From Isoetes taiwanensis (lineage: Eukaryota; Streptophyta; Lycopodiopsida; Isoetales; Isoetaceae): a stretch of DNA of 64,000 bases. A program made the position numbers and the translations under genes. The notes under the pieces are model-generated. The model was given only the letters and a program-made list of their open reading frames with translations, was not told the origin of the DNA and did not search any database. Positions 43,901 to 52,804 of the stretch are shown piece after piece. The stretch lies in the NCBI GenBank assembly GCA_021234155.1, contig JAJEKV010000045.1, forward strand, positions 1,047,360 to 1,111,359, given 5' to 3'. How positions within the stretch are numbered: the stretch's first letter is position 1; every line of letters begins with the position of its first letter.

Positions 43901-43910
43901 TGGTAGGGGA
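43901..43910 (+). other. Polypurine tract
   Basis: GGTAGGGGAG ends directly at the 3' LTR start TGTTAGCC, the position and composition expected for plus-strand priming. One T interrupts the purine run. Confidence 0.65.
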
Positions 43911-44523
43911 GTGTTAGCCTCGCGGCCCAGCGGACACCGAGGTCTATACTTTCTGCATGAGGGCGAGGCCCCCCGCCACGGTGTCCAAGAAGAGGGATCC
44001 ACAAATGCGCCACGGTGGGTCAAAGCTCCTCCAAGAAGCAGAAGACCCAAAGGTAGGACCCACGGCCGGGCCACTACTTGTCCGTTAGCACGGCCGCGGA
44101 CAGCTCAATTCTGCTCGAGTGCCCAAGTAGTGGAGCACGCGTTGTCATGATGAGGATCAGATTCAGGCCCGTAGGGCCACTCCCGTGTTCCTATATATTG
44201 TAGCATTTTTGCTCCTTCAAAAAGGAGGGTTCGAGTGTTCTTTTGTGTCACTACAGAGCGGGACATCTTTCGGTCGCTTTGTCACAGCGCTCTTTGAGCC
44301 TTCATTATACACTTGTTTTGATCAATGGATTGCCGTGTTCTCCACAAGTGTCTTGTGTGTTTCATTGTGTATTGCCATTCTTTGTTTTATACGAGTTTTC
44401 TTGTTCTTTCCTCTGTTAGCAAAAATCCCGCGTGACAAGAGTGTCTCAGGATTTGCCCTGCCGGACTTCACGGATCTCACAGAGATCTGTCCCTCAGGCG
44501 ATCCCGAGCCCGGACCCCAAACA
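43911..44523 (+). repeat. 3' LTR of the gypsy element
   Basis: It begins TGTTAGCC and ends CCCCAAACA (TG..CA). It aligns over its length with 33,517-34,116 with many point differences and short indels. After it the LINE B ORF2 sequence resumes. Confidence 0.85.
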
Positions 44524-45655
44524 CTTTCCTATAAGTTTACCTTCCAAATTAAAAAACTCCAACAAAGTTGACACTGAGATATTGTACCTGTTTCAAATTT
44601 CCATATATGCTGGGCGTCTCAGAAGCACATGTCGTTCGTCCTCCACTTCCTGCATATTACAATTTTTACAGAGTCTCATTTCATGCGGAATATCCCCCCA
44701 TCTACCAACTTCCACCTCAAGTCTATGCGAGCTAAGTCTCATTCTACTGATAGAATGCCTAAGCTTCAAAGAAATACCTTCTCCCAGGTACTTGGCTTCT
44801 TGGAGTTCTGGATTGATACATTGTCTGTAAAACTCCTACTTTATTTTTGGGACCCTCTAGTTCTTCATAGTGATGTGTTCTTTAACCCCTCGAATATCTT
44901 TGTGATGTATATGCAAATCTTGCATATTTAGTCCCCACTTCCACATCCATTCCTCAACATCCGCATACCAACCCTTCGATTTTATTTCCTCCATCGCCAA
45001 ACATGGAAAACTGTCATCAGCCATCTCAAAACAAATCTTACAAAGATATGTGAGCAGTTTACACAATGCTTCTGCCTCCATAGGCATCATACCACATTCA
45101 GCCAGCAACATGTCATATGGAGTTTGAGCTTTTGTGCCAGCTCAGCTCTAAGGAATTTCTTCTGTACTTTCTCCACCTTTTTCCATGTATCTGCCACCAA
45201 GCCTGCCCCCCAAACCTCACAGCCATATAGCACTACTGTCTGAACAAGTGTCTTATATAACATCTTTTTCATGCTAAAATTTCAAATTTTAGCTTTACTG
45301 CTTCTGCGTTGCATACTATACAGGGCTTTTAGTCCCGCATTCACTCTGTGTTCTACGGCCACATTCTAACTTGGGCTCTTATCAACTTCCACTCCCAAAT
45401 ATTTATATGAGTTTACCAGCTCTACAAACACGCCCTTATAATAAAATGTCAAAATGATCTGTTTTGTTTGCCCCAAAGACTATCAGTTTTGTTTTGGCTA
45501 GATTTACCTGCATCTTTTTGCTATCACAAAAGTGTGCAAGAACATCCAAATGTTTCTGCATCCCTGTTACTGAGCGTGATAGGATGACTACATCATCCGC
45601 ATAAAGCAAAAGCCATACCATATAGCCATTCACCAATGTCCCATATAGCGTGCTA

Positions 45656-45691
45656 GAATGGAAATAATTGGAACTCCAATTATTTCCATTC
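45656..45691. repeat. Perfect inverted repeat, 17-bp arms with a 2-base spacer
   Basis: GAATGGAAATAATTGGA, then AC, then the exact reverse complement. It lies where ORF2 jumps from motif A to just before motif C, that is at a deletion junction, so it may be a template-switch scar. Confidence 0.9.
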
Positions 45692-46309
45692 TTTGCCAGA
45701 GGTTTTTTTTTGTTTACTGTATCAAAGGCTTTAGCATAATCCACAAAAAGAGCATATAAAGGCCTTTTTTTGCCAATGACCGAGTCTATCATAGTCCACA
45801 GAGTAATCAGATGATCTATGGTTTTATCATCTCCTACTTTGTGTAATGGGATGACTCTGTTAACTTGCCATGAACGAGGTAAGCCTTCCCTTAAAGTCGC
45901 ATTTACTAACCTTAACAGCACCGCATGCGTCACATCACCAGCCCATTTGAACATCTCTGCAACTAATCCTTGTGCATCAGCTGCCTTACCATTTGCTAGT
46001 TTGCTCAAGTCTTGTTCCAGATCTTGGGGTGAATGTACATTCTCCAACAGTAAGATATGCAATTTCTTCCATGTCAGAAATACCAGATACATGGTAAAAC
46101 TTGCGCACTTGACCTAATAAGGCATCAGTTTCCAAGACCGCTTCATGGTTTACATTAGGTTTTAACCTATTCCAAAATTGCTTTGGGTTCAGCAATAACT
46201 CCTCAACCATTTTTTCTGCTTCAAAAAGATGTACTTTTTCTTTTTAGATTTAGTTAGCTTTACATATTCCTTGTCCGACATTAACCTCAGCTGTACTTGT
46301 GATTATGTA

Positions 46310-46488
46310 TATAACTGTGCAGTATGTCAGCATCCTTATTGCTACTAAGGTTTTTCCCCCGAAAACCCTTCGGGGCGGGGGTTTTTTAATCCTGGTAGTA
46401 ATACGCCTGCTGCTCTCTCTTTGTACTTGGGTCCCATAGGCCAGTTGGTCTCCGTGGACGATAAAATCATATTCTATTCTATTCTTCT
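46310..46488 (+). mobile_element. LINE 3'-UTR fragment inserted in LINE B ORF2
   Basis: Reverse-complemented, it matches the LINE A 3' UTR at 6,127-6,290: a tail of AATAG units, TCGTCCACGGAGACCA, ATGGGACCCA, TTAAAAAACCCCCGCCCCG and the closing hairpin arm. It is inserted in the opposite orientation between KGAEREKMKK and the segment leading to FEAEKMVEEL. The left boundary is approximate and a target duplication was not identified. Confidence 0.75.
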
Positions 46489-47059
46489 TCATCTTTTCCC
46501 TTTCTGCTCCTTTCGCTTTTTTTAGCTCTGCTTTCTTTTCTTTACAAACGTTATCAAACCATGCATTACAGGGGAGGCCCTTCAATTTCATTTGCAATAT
46601 GAAACATGTAGCAGCAACTTCTAAAACCATTTTTGCAAGTGCCTCACTGATATTCTTAGCATCTTCCGACCAATCCATTTCCATTGTTTTTTTTTTCACA
46701 CAATTTTTCATACTGAGCTGCATGTGGTTTATAAGGCGTTTGCATGTGGTATCAATGTTTGTCTTCCTATATAGATATTTAACACGCATCACTACTGACA
46801 AAGGAGCATGGTCACTTATCTTAGGCATTGTTTCCTCTATCTGAAAGTCTAACATTTGCTTTGCAAGGCATGCCCTGGCCAAAACCAAATCTACTACACT
46901 AGCATCCCTACAAGTTAGCTTACCGGAGTGCGGAAATCTACTAACGCCATTATATATCAGCAAGTCCAGGCCGCTACACATATTAAGTACATGATTACTC
47001 TCTGGAGTGGGCCACCTTATTCTGTCTTGGGAGGTACGATTCCAGCCCTGTTCCTCTAC

Positions 47060-47652
47060 CTCCAGCTCAGTGTTGTCACGTACTGGCTGTATAGTACTTG
47101 TACAGTACGTCTTCCAAGGTATTGTACCTTTTATGTACTTTAGAGTTTTCTTGTATGTTACGTACGTTTGCCATGTGCTGTTTTGTTTTATGTACAGTAC
47201 GTACAGCATGTTACGTATGGGAAAAATATAAAGTTCTTTATGTAAATTTTGCACTTAAAGGATAGACTTTTTTGAGGAGTTCCTATAAGATTTGAAGTAT
47301 AAGGAGTTGGTTAAGAGGTGTGGTTGGTCAAACAAGAACGTGCAATAAAAAGTTCATGTAAATGGACTGAAATTAGTAGTAAAGCAAAGAAATATAAGCA
47401 CAAAAATTTTACCTGCTCTTTGTCGAACATTACAAGAGCTAGAAACATACAATTAGAGTTTTTTTTGTCTTGAAATTGACATTAGACATTAGGGGGGCAT
47501 AATATTGACATGAGGGTATGGTTTAAACCCATGAATTTTTTATTTTTTTTTTCACCCTACACTTTAGAGGTACAAGACGTACTGTACACTACCCAAGGTA
47601 CTATAAGTACAAAATCATAGCGTACGGATACGTAAACAACACTGCTCCAGCT
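47060..47652. mobile_element. hAT-type MITE with exact 8-bp target duplication
   Basis: The element at 47,068-47,644 (577 bases) has termini CAGTGTTGTCACGTA and, reverse-complemented, CAGTGTTGTTTACGTA. It is flanked on both sides by CTCCAGCT (47,060-47,067 and 47,645-47,652). The 8-bp duplication and CAGTGTTG-type ends are diagnostic of hAT. Subterminal GTAC and TACGTA words are abundant (TACAGTACGT, ACGTACG). It is non-coding, so it depended on a transposase elsewhere. Removing it and one duplication restores the LINE B ORF2 frame across the site. Confidence 0.92.
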
Positions 47653-48190
47653 CATCAAGCATTACCATCTACACTGGATCTCCTTTTGCACTTGCAATTG
47701 CTGCCTGTCTGTTTTCCACTCTTCCATTAAAGCCTCCCATCAACATAACCTCTCCTTGTTGTAAAAGTGACATCGCATCATGTTCTAACTGATAGAAGGG
47801 ATCATCGTGGCCTATATTCCCAGCATTATACATAGGAGAACCATGTGGAGGAAAATAACACCCTGCGATAAAGATTTTTCCATGCTGTCCTGGAAGTTCA
47901 ATCCAGATATGTTGCATCGAGCCATGCAATACTAATTTTATCATGTGCCGCATACTCTTTCTTACATAGCATGCAATTCCTCCATGCCCTTTTAATCTCC
48001 ATAACTTTTCATACCAGACAGAATGAAGCAAAACGAAATCATTTATTTCTGGTAAACCATTTTCTTCATGTTCACAAGTCTCTAGAAAAAAAATAACATC
48101 AACATTCTCAAGCAAAAAACTGATTACATCTACTTTATACTGACTAATGGAATCAATATTCCAGCACACAATCCTGGCGGTCTCAAATCC

Positions 48191-48780
48191 CTATGCCTGC
48201 ACCGAATTATCCACAATCACCTTTCCTTTTTTCCAATAAGCTTTCTGACCATTTTGCCTGGCAGTTTTATACTTTTGCACTTTTGCCTTATGATGAATGA
48301 ATTGCTCCTTAGTAAAGTCTTCGTTTATCCATACCGATTGACCCTTCAATGCACTTCTTTTCTTTAACACATTCATTCTGCATTCTCTGCTTACAAACTT
48401 CACAATCGTATATCTAAGTTTCCCAGATGAAAAAAATTTGCCTACTTGGCTTCAGCAACTCCACAATCAAGAATGCCAAGTTTATCTTTAAAAAACTGAC
48501 TTACCTTTGTTTTCGTATCTTCTGTATGTTCTTTTGGCAAGCCCACCAAGCGGAGATTAAGCAATCGATTCTTTTTCTCTTGGTCTTCCATAAAATCTGT
48601 AAATTGCCGCTTTAATTCAATAAAGCAATTGTCTTCCTGAGCATCATATCCATTGTGATTTTCATAACCATTAGTTCCTGTCTGTTCTTGATGTTCTGCC
48701 TCTGCCCTAAACTCAGCTTTTATGTTCTCCATTTCTTGCTTTTTTGCTTGAGATCAACCTTTATGTTGTCAATTTCCTTC
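48191..48780 (-). pseudogene. LINE B ORF1, L1 ORF1p-like RNA-binding protein
   Basis: Towards the N-terminus is a coiled coil (KEIDNIKVDLKQK, MENIKAEFRAEAEHQ), then LKRQFTDFMEDQEKKN, RLLNLRLVGLPKEH and, after a frameshift and stop near 48,440, YTIVKFVSRECRMNVL, LKGQSVWINEDFTKEQ and a Lys-rich end, with TAG at 48,191. The order coiled coil - LR(L/I)VGLPE - VIVKF - VWI.EDFT is that of type II (Transposase_22-like) L1 ORF1p, with an RRM and C-terminal domain, not the CCHC type common in seed-plant L1 elements. It binds element RNA as a trimer in the known family. ORF2 starts about 20 bases downstream. The N-terminus is lost at a microsatellite. Confidence 0.75.
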
Positions 48781-48796
48781 TTTAAATATATTTTCA

Positions 48797-48802
48797 TACA
48801 CA

Positions 48803-48837
<35 letters not shown>

Positions 48838-49010
48838 GGAGGGAGGGAGGGAGGGGGAGGGAGGGAGGAGGGAGGGATGCCTTGGCCACATGCTGGACTT
48901 AGAGATTACGAGAGACACATGAGAGATGGGAGAAGGGGAGAGATGGGTGAGAGTGGGTTTTGTTGACTCAAGACCTCGAGAGACAATATCTCCCTAACAA
49001 TGCTGAGAGA
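48797..49010. repeat. (CA)n(GA)n(GGGA)n microsatellite and right half of a foldback element
   Basis: (CA)n at 48,798-48,820, (GA)n to 48,837 and GGGA units to about 48,875 are followed by GGATGCCTTGGCCACATGCT and GAGAGACAC..GAGAGTGGG, homologous to 52,367-52,500. This is the right half of the (GA)n-centred foldback family; LINE B adjoins its centre. Confidence 0.8.
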
Positions 49011-49668
49011 GGCATTCCCATTATGTTTGGTCAAGGGGAAAGCCGATTTTTCCTTTGCCAAAATATTTCTGTGAAGCTTCAATCCGACATTTGTGGCTTC
49101 AATGAAAGAGTCCTGGCGCTTCCGACACGTTTTGGCCTTCTTTTAGATTTAGATCTTCAGTTCTACTTGTTTCTGAGTTGTTGTTGAATGCCTTTGGCAC
49201 TGCTACTCGGTATTTTGCTCAGAGACTTGCCTTTGCCATACCAGAGCATATTACCCATTATGAGCTTGGCTATGGCGCCCATAAAAATATGTAAGGCTCT
49301 GCTTCCGTATATGGCTTGTTCTTCCTATAGAGTGACTTGCTGCTAGAACCAATTATAAGAAGCGGAAATACCTGTTTGCACCAATCATGCTAGATTTATC
49401 TATGCTGATAGAAAGCTCATGAATTAGATTATAATTTTCTTTTCTGCTTCCTTTTTTGCTTCCATCAGGGATAATATATCAAAGTATGGGTCGATTTTTA
49501 CAGCCTCAAACACGTCATGCAATGCCCATTTGCCATTGAAGTTCATGCTTTTCGAATCCGACAAGGAAGGGTTAAAGATGAGATTGAAGATGGCACTGTT
49601 GACCATTTAGAACTCCAGTAATGCTAGTGTTGGATTTGCTTCTAGTGTTAGAGCTCCAGTAATGCCAA
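49011..49668. other. Unassigned stretch
   Basis: No gene recognised. Open pieces such as AFGTATRYFAQRLAFAIPEH near 49,190-49,255 look faintly protein-like but have no supporting context. Confidence 0.3.
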
Positions 49669-49868
49669 TAATGCAGGGGAAGAAGCATCTGCTTCTTGAG
49701 CATCAAGAAAAATCGATTTTACAGATATAAGCAGGGGAAGATACAGGGGAAGAAGGATCTGCTCTTGAGCGCAAAGAAAAACTGATTTCACAGATATAAG
49801 CAGGGGAAGATGCAGGGGAAGAAGCATCTGCTCTCGAGCACAACAAAAACCGATTTCACAGATATATG
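49669..49868. repeat. Tandem repeat, three units of about 70 bases
   Basis: CAGGGGAAGAAGCATCTGCT, GAGCACAAAGAAAAA and CGATTTCACAGATATAAG recur at about 49,673, 49,745 and 49,812. Confidence 0.85.
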
Positions 49869-50275
49869 CTCCAGAAAATCAAATTTTGAGCTTATGAAGA
49901 TCAAATTGAAGCAGGAAAAATTGGGCATTCTGGAGCGCCCCTTTTAGCAATTCTTTTGAAAACAGGGGATCCCGAAAAGAAAACCCTTGATGCCTGAAAA
50001 AGAATTCGAAGCCCTCTGCAAATTTGAATCCGAAGTTACATAAATTTTTCTTCGCCATATGATTTATATCATAAGTTTCCTGTCAAATCCGATCTGTTCG
50101 TGACTTTCTGTTCACAGCAGAACTCTTCGTGGGCGCTCTAACCAGGGATTTAAAACTAAAACTAAAGGCAATAAAAAATATTCCGGCCGGTATAGGAATT
50201 TCAGGCCAAACTGGGCCAGTTAGTGTGCGAGATATAATTGTCTCTCGTCATCTCTTGTGCACATACGTATAAAAA

Positions 50276-50305
50276 TTATCTCTCGTCGTATACGACGAGA
50301 GATAA
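50276..50305. repeat. Perfect 30-bp palindrome
   Basis: TTATCTCTCGTCGTA followed immediately by its reverse complement. Related, decayed versions lie just upstream of the (GA)n tract at 57,240-57,265. Confidence 0.95.
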
Positions 50306-50325
50306 AAAATGATCATGTGGTCGAC

Positions 50326-50389
<64 letters not shown>

Positions 50390-50392
<3 letters not shown>

Positions 50393-52262
50393 GAATAGAA
50401 TAGAATTGTTTATTATTTCGTCTGTGAGACCATCAGGTCTAGAAGACGTCTACAATTGCACAAAGCTTAGACAAAATCATTCGCGTGATGTGCTTCAATA
50501 GCAACACCCGCCTCTACTCTCTTCTCTGAATTGAATAATTTTAGTAAGTGTTTATATGACGGAATCAATATTTCTCTTGTAATATAGACTTCTTTTAGGT
50601 AACAACCATTTCGTGTTGGGTGGCATGGCAAAGAAATCTTGCAAGAGAGTTACACTTAATTCTATACTTGAGTCCGAGATGATATTTTGAGCAAAGGCAA
50701 CACTAAGTGGGCTTCATCCTCAATTTCTTCTTCCATACATACCTTGCAATGCTTGTGCCTAGGAACATTCCCCCATCTTCCTACTTCAACTCCAAGGTGG
50801 TGAGAGCTTAGCCTCAACCTACAAAGTGTATGTCTCATAAATAAGGACGATGTTTCACCCGGTGTGATGCTTCTGGTCTAGATTGGGATTTATTGTTTCT
50901 CTATAGAACAACATCTTTGTTCCATCGTTGGACCACAATTTGCGTTGCACTATTACTTGAATCCATTCGTAATTGACTTATCTGGCTGGTAAATCATTCA
51001 AGGATGTCCCCATTTTCAACCACTTATCAATATTTGTGTACCATCCTTTCAAACTACTTTGTATCATAGCTTCTGACGAGGAAGACTATCTTCACTCATA
51101 GCTTGTACCCTTATCAAGTAGTTTAATGCCTTACACAACGCTTCTACTTCTAGAGGGATTAACCCCGCTTCAACAAGCATCATAGCATATGGGGTTTGTA
51201 GCTTTTTACCCCTAACTCGTCATGAGGAACTTTTTACGTCGATTTTTTTTCTACCCGTTTCAAGTATCCAAGGAAAGGCCCGGCCCCCATACCTCACAAA
51301 CCATAAAGAACAACCAATTGAACCAAAAGGCTCGATATAATTTTTCTTCAAGGTCCAATCAAGAATGTTTGCTTTCTTACATTTACGTTGCATTGTGTAT
51401 AATGCCTTTAATCCACTATCGCCTCTCGCTCCGTGGCTTTATTCCAGCTATAATTTTGATCAAGCAACAACCCCAGGTATTTGTATACATCAGTGATTTC
51501 CACCCATTGTCCATTATAGTGAAAAGTATAGTCACGTGACCTCGTGCCAAAAATCAGGATTTTTGTCTTTCCCAAATTCACCTTCATTTCCATAATGTAA
51601 CAAAAAGAGCTCAATGCATCCAAATGTCTACGCATATCTTGTGCATTTCTAGCAAAGATGACAATGTCATCGGCATATAGCACAAGGTGAGTGCATATCA
51701 TGAATTGTTGTGCCCGCACCCCATAATTCATCATCCAGGATTCTAATTGATCTATATAAATGCCGTAACAAAGTAGGGGACAAAGGACATCCCCTTTTTG
51801 ACGCCCATATTCTTGAGTATTTCCTCATCTCGACTCTCGATTGAATGGGAATGAGAGTTGCACAAAGACCTTATCATACAACATTGCAACGGCATTCTTG
51901 AGTTCCTGCGGGACTTTGATTTGTTCCATTCTAGCCCAAATGTTTTTCGTGGCACCATGTCAAATGCCTTTGTAAGATCCACAAATAGAGCAAAGCATGG
52001 TTTTTTTTGTTTTCTTTTGCATCTACAACTGATCCGAATGTCACTAAATGGTCAATCAGACTTCTTGGGACGAAAACCAGCTTGCCCGCTTTGCTCTCAC
52101 ACCAGCTTCTTCAGCCCAAGCACCGACCTTTTGTTCTAAAATTGTTGCATATAATTTAGAAAACAAGCCGCTTACCATAATCATTCTATAGTTATTGGGA
52201 TCCCGCATCCCCGACTTATGTAGCAGGGATAACTCTATTTCTTTGCCAAGATGGTGGGATTA
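50390..52262 (-). mobile_element. LINE C, 5'-truncated, inside a (GA)n tract
   Basis: The minus-strand LINE ends at 50,390 in (ATTCT)n on its own strand after CGAAATAATAAACAA. The 3' UTR begins GACCTGATGGTCTC in reverse, similar to LINE B (GACCTGGTGGCCTG). It extends to about 52,262, inside the RT fingers, where (GA)n resumes. It is therefore truncated at the 5' end and lacks endonuclease and ORF1. Confidence 0.85.
50590..52255 (-). pseudogene. LINE C ORF2 reverse transcriptase and C-terminus
   Basis: From 52,255: LLHKSGMRDPNNYRMIMVSG (YR.I fingers motif), EQKVGAWAEEAGVR, then, after frameshifts, DLTKAFDMVPRK (motif A, about 51,970), EEILKNMGVKKGM and, at 51,734-51,408, LVLYADDIVIFARNAQDM (motif C, YADD), VNLGKTKILIFGT and DVYKYLGLLLDQNYSW. 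C-terminal pieces continue to about 50,590 (GVGA.P and VLYG-like remnants near 51,290). At least five breaks. The YADD box is intact. Confidence 0.85.
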
Positions 52263-52331
<69 letters not shown>

Positions 52332-52804
52332 TGGATGGATGGATGGATGGATGGATGGATGGATGGAGATGCCTTGGCTACATGCTGACTTAGAGATGAC
52401 GAGAGACAATACGAGAGAATACGAGAGGTGAGAGATAATGAGAGAAGGGTGAGAGTGGGAAAAGTTAACTCTCATCTCGAGAGATGTTTTGGCCCTAATA
52501 GCCGTTAGGGGGCGTTTCCATTATCCACTAACCAAACAACCCCCTAAAATTATGACGCCTGAATTTGATGACCGAAAAATTTCCAAGATCGAAATTAGCC
52601 ATTAGCCCCCATTTTCTTGGTCTTCAACATCGCGCAATTCCTTGAATTCCCCCCAAATTCTTCCAGCAGCGCTATTTTTTTTAGGTCTACAGGTATTCGA
52701 TCCTTGTAAATTCATTTCAAATCGATCTTATATTGTTCTCTTGTCGAATTCTAGTCCGGCTGGTATTGTTCCTTGTTTGATTAGCTTCTTTTCTATAGAA
52801 TCAG

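Larger units (their letters stand above)
33517..44523 (+). mobile_element. Full-length Ty3/gypsy LTR retrotransposon inside LINE B ORF2
   Basis: Two LTRs of about 600 bases flank gag, protease, RT, RNase H and integrase in the standard gypsy order, then about 3 kb of extra coding sequence. The flanks are the two parts of one LINE ORF2 C-terminus: upstream ...FFNLEGKLIG from 44,524 outward, downstream NIREQIDHNLGEDLGEG ending ECTC and stop at 33,374. A TTTTC/CTTTC pair beside the LTRs may be the 5-bp target duplication with one mismatch. The LTRs differ by many substitutions and indels and every ORF is broken, so the insertion is old and inactive. Confidence 0.9.
44524..48169 (-). pseudogene. 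LINE B ORF2: endonuclease, reverse transcriptase, C-terminal zinc region
   Basis: From 48,169 the AP-type endonuclease reads CWNIDSISQYKVDVI, DVIFFLETCEHE (catalytic Glu), GIACYVRKS, FIAGCYFPP and MLMGGFNGR (GDFN expected, so Asp is lost). After a TAG near 47,668 and the hAT insertion it resumes (NMCSGLDLLIYNGV, DASVVDLVLA, KISDHAPLSV with intact SDH). The RT follows at 46,210-45,436: FEAEKMVEELLLNPKQFW, SWQVNRVIPLHKVGDD, LYALFVDYAKAFDTV (motif A), LLLYADDVVILS (motif C) and VNLAKTKLIVFG. Two internal deletions remove the YR.I fingers and the motif A-C interval. The C-terminus (45,272 on) has VLYGCEVWGAG, HRLEVEVGRWGD and LCKNCNMQEVEDERHVLL. The last codons are at 33,516-33,374, beyond the gypsy insertion. 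It nicks target DNA and primes cDNA synthesis there; this copy is dead. Confidence 0.9.
33310..48795 (-). mobile_element. LINE B, L1-type retrotransposon carrying three younger insertions
   Basis: A minus-strand LINE with ORF1 (about 48,780-48,191), ORF2 (48,169 to 33,374) and a 3' end at 33,310 in a pentanucleotide tail, (ATTTC)n on its own strand, after AATAATAAACA. It is split by a gypsy element (33,517-44,523), a hAT MITE (47,068-47,644) and a LINE 3'-UTR fragment (about 46,310-46,488). Removing these leaves collinear ORF2 coding sequence. The 5' side stops at a (CA)n(GA)n(GGGA)n tract at 48,797. LINE-internal deletions lie near 45,655-45,700 and 45,800. Confidence 0.85.
50225..52545. mobile_element. 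(GA)n-centred foldback element split by LINE C
   Basis: The left half (about 50,225-50,327) ends with a perfect hairpin, then ATGATCATGTGGTCGACGC and (GA)n (50,328-50,389). The right half begins with (GA)n (about 52,265-52,327), (GATG)n to 52,366 and continues GATGCCTTGGCTACATGC, GACGAGAGACAATACGAG to about 52,545. CATGTGGCCAA on left halves (seen best at 55,945) and TTGGCCACATG on right halves are inverted repeats around the (GA)n core. LINE C (50,390-52,262) lies precisely between the two (GA)n tracts. Confidence 0.7.

Noticed and set aside
48797-48876. (CA)n(GA)n(GGGA)n as the 5' UTR promoter of LINE B
   Set aside because: The same GA-rich DNA adjoins LINE C, which is truncated inside RT, so it is target DNA (foldback element), not LINE sequence.
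52260-52475. Ser-Leu repeat frame on the minus strand (similar one at 57,208-57,396)
   Set aside because: It is only the (GA)n tract read in frame.
52500-52545. Tiny Harbinger MITE (GGGGGCGTTTCC..ACAACCCCC)
   Set aside because: The flanking trinucleotides are TTA and TAA, inverted and not direct copies, and the whole is only about 40 bases; more likely it is the terminus of the (GA)n foldback family.
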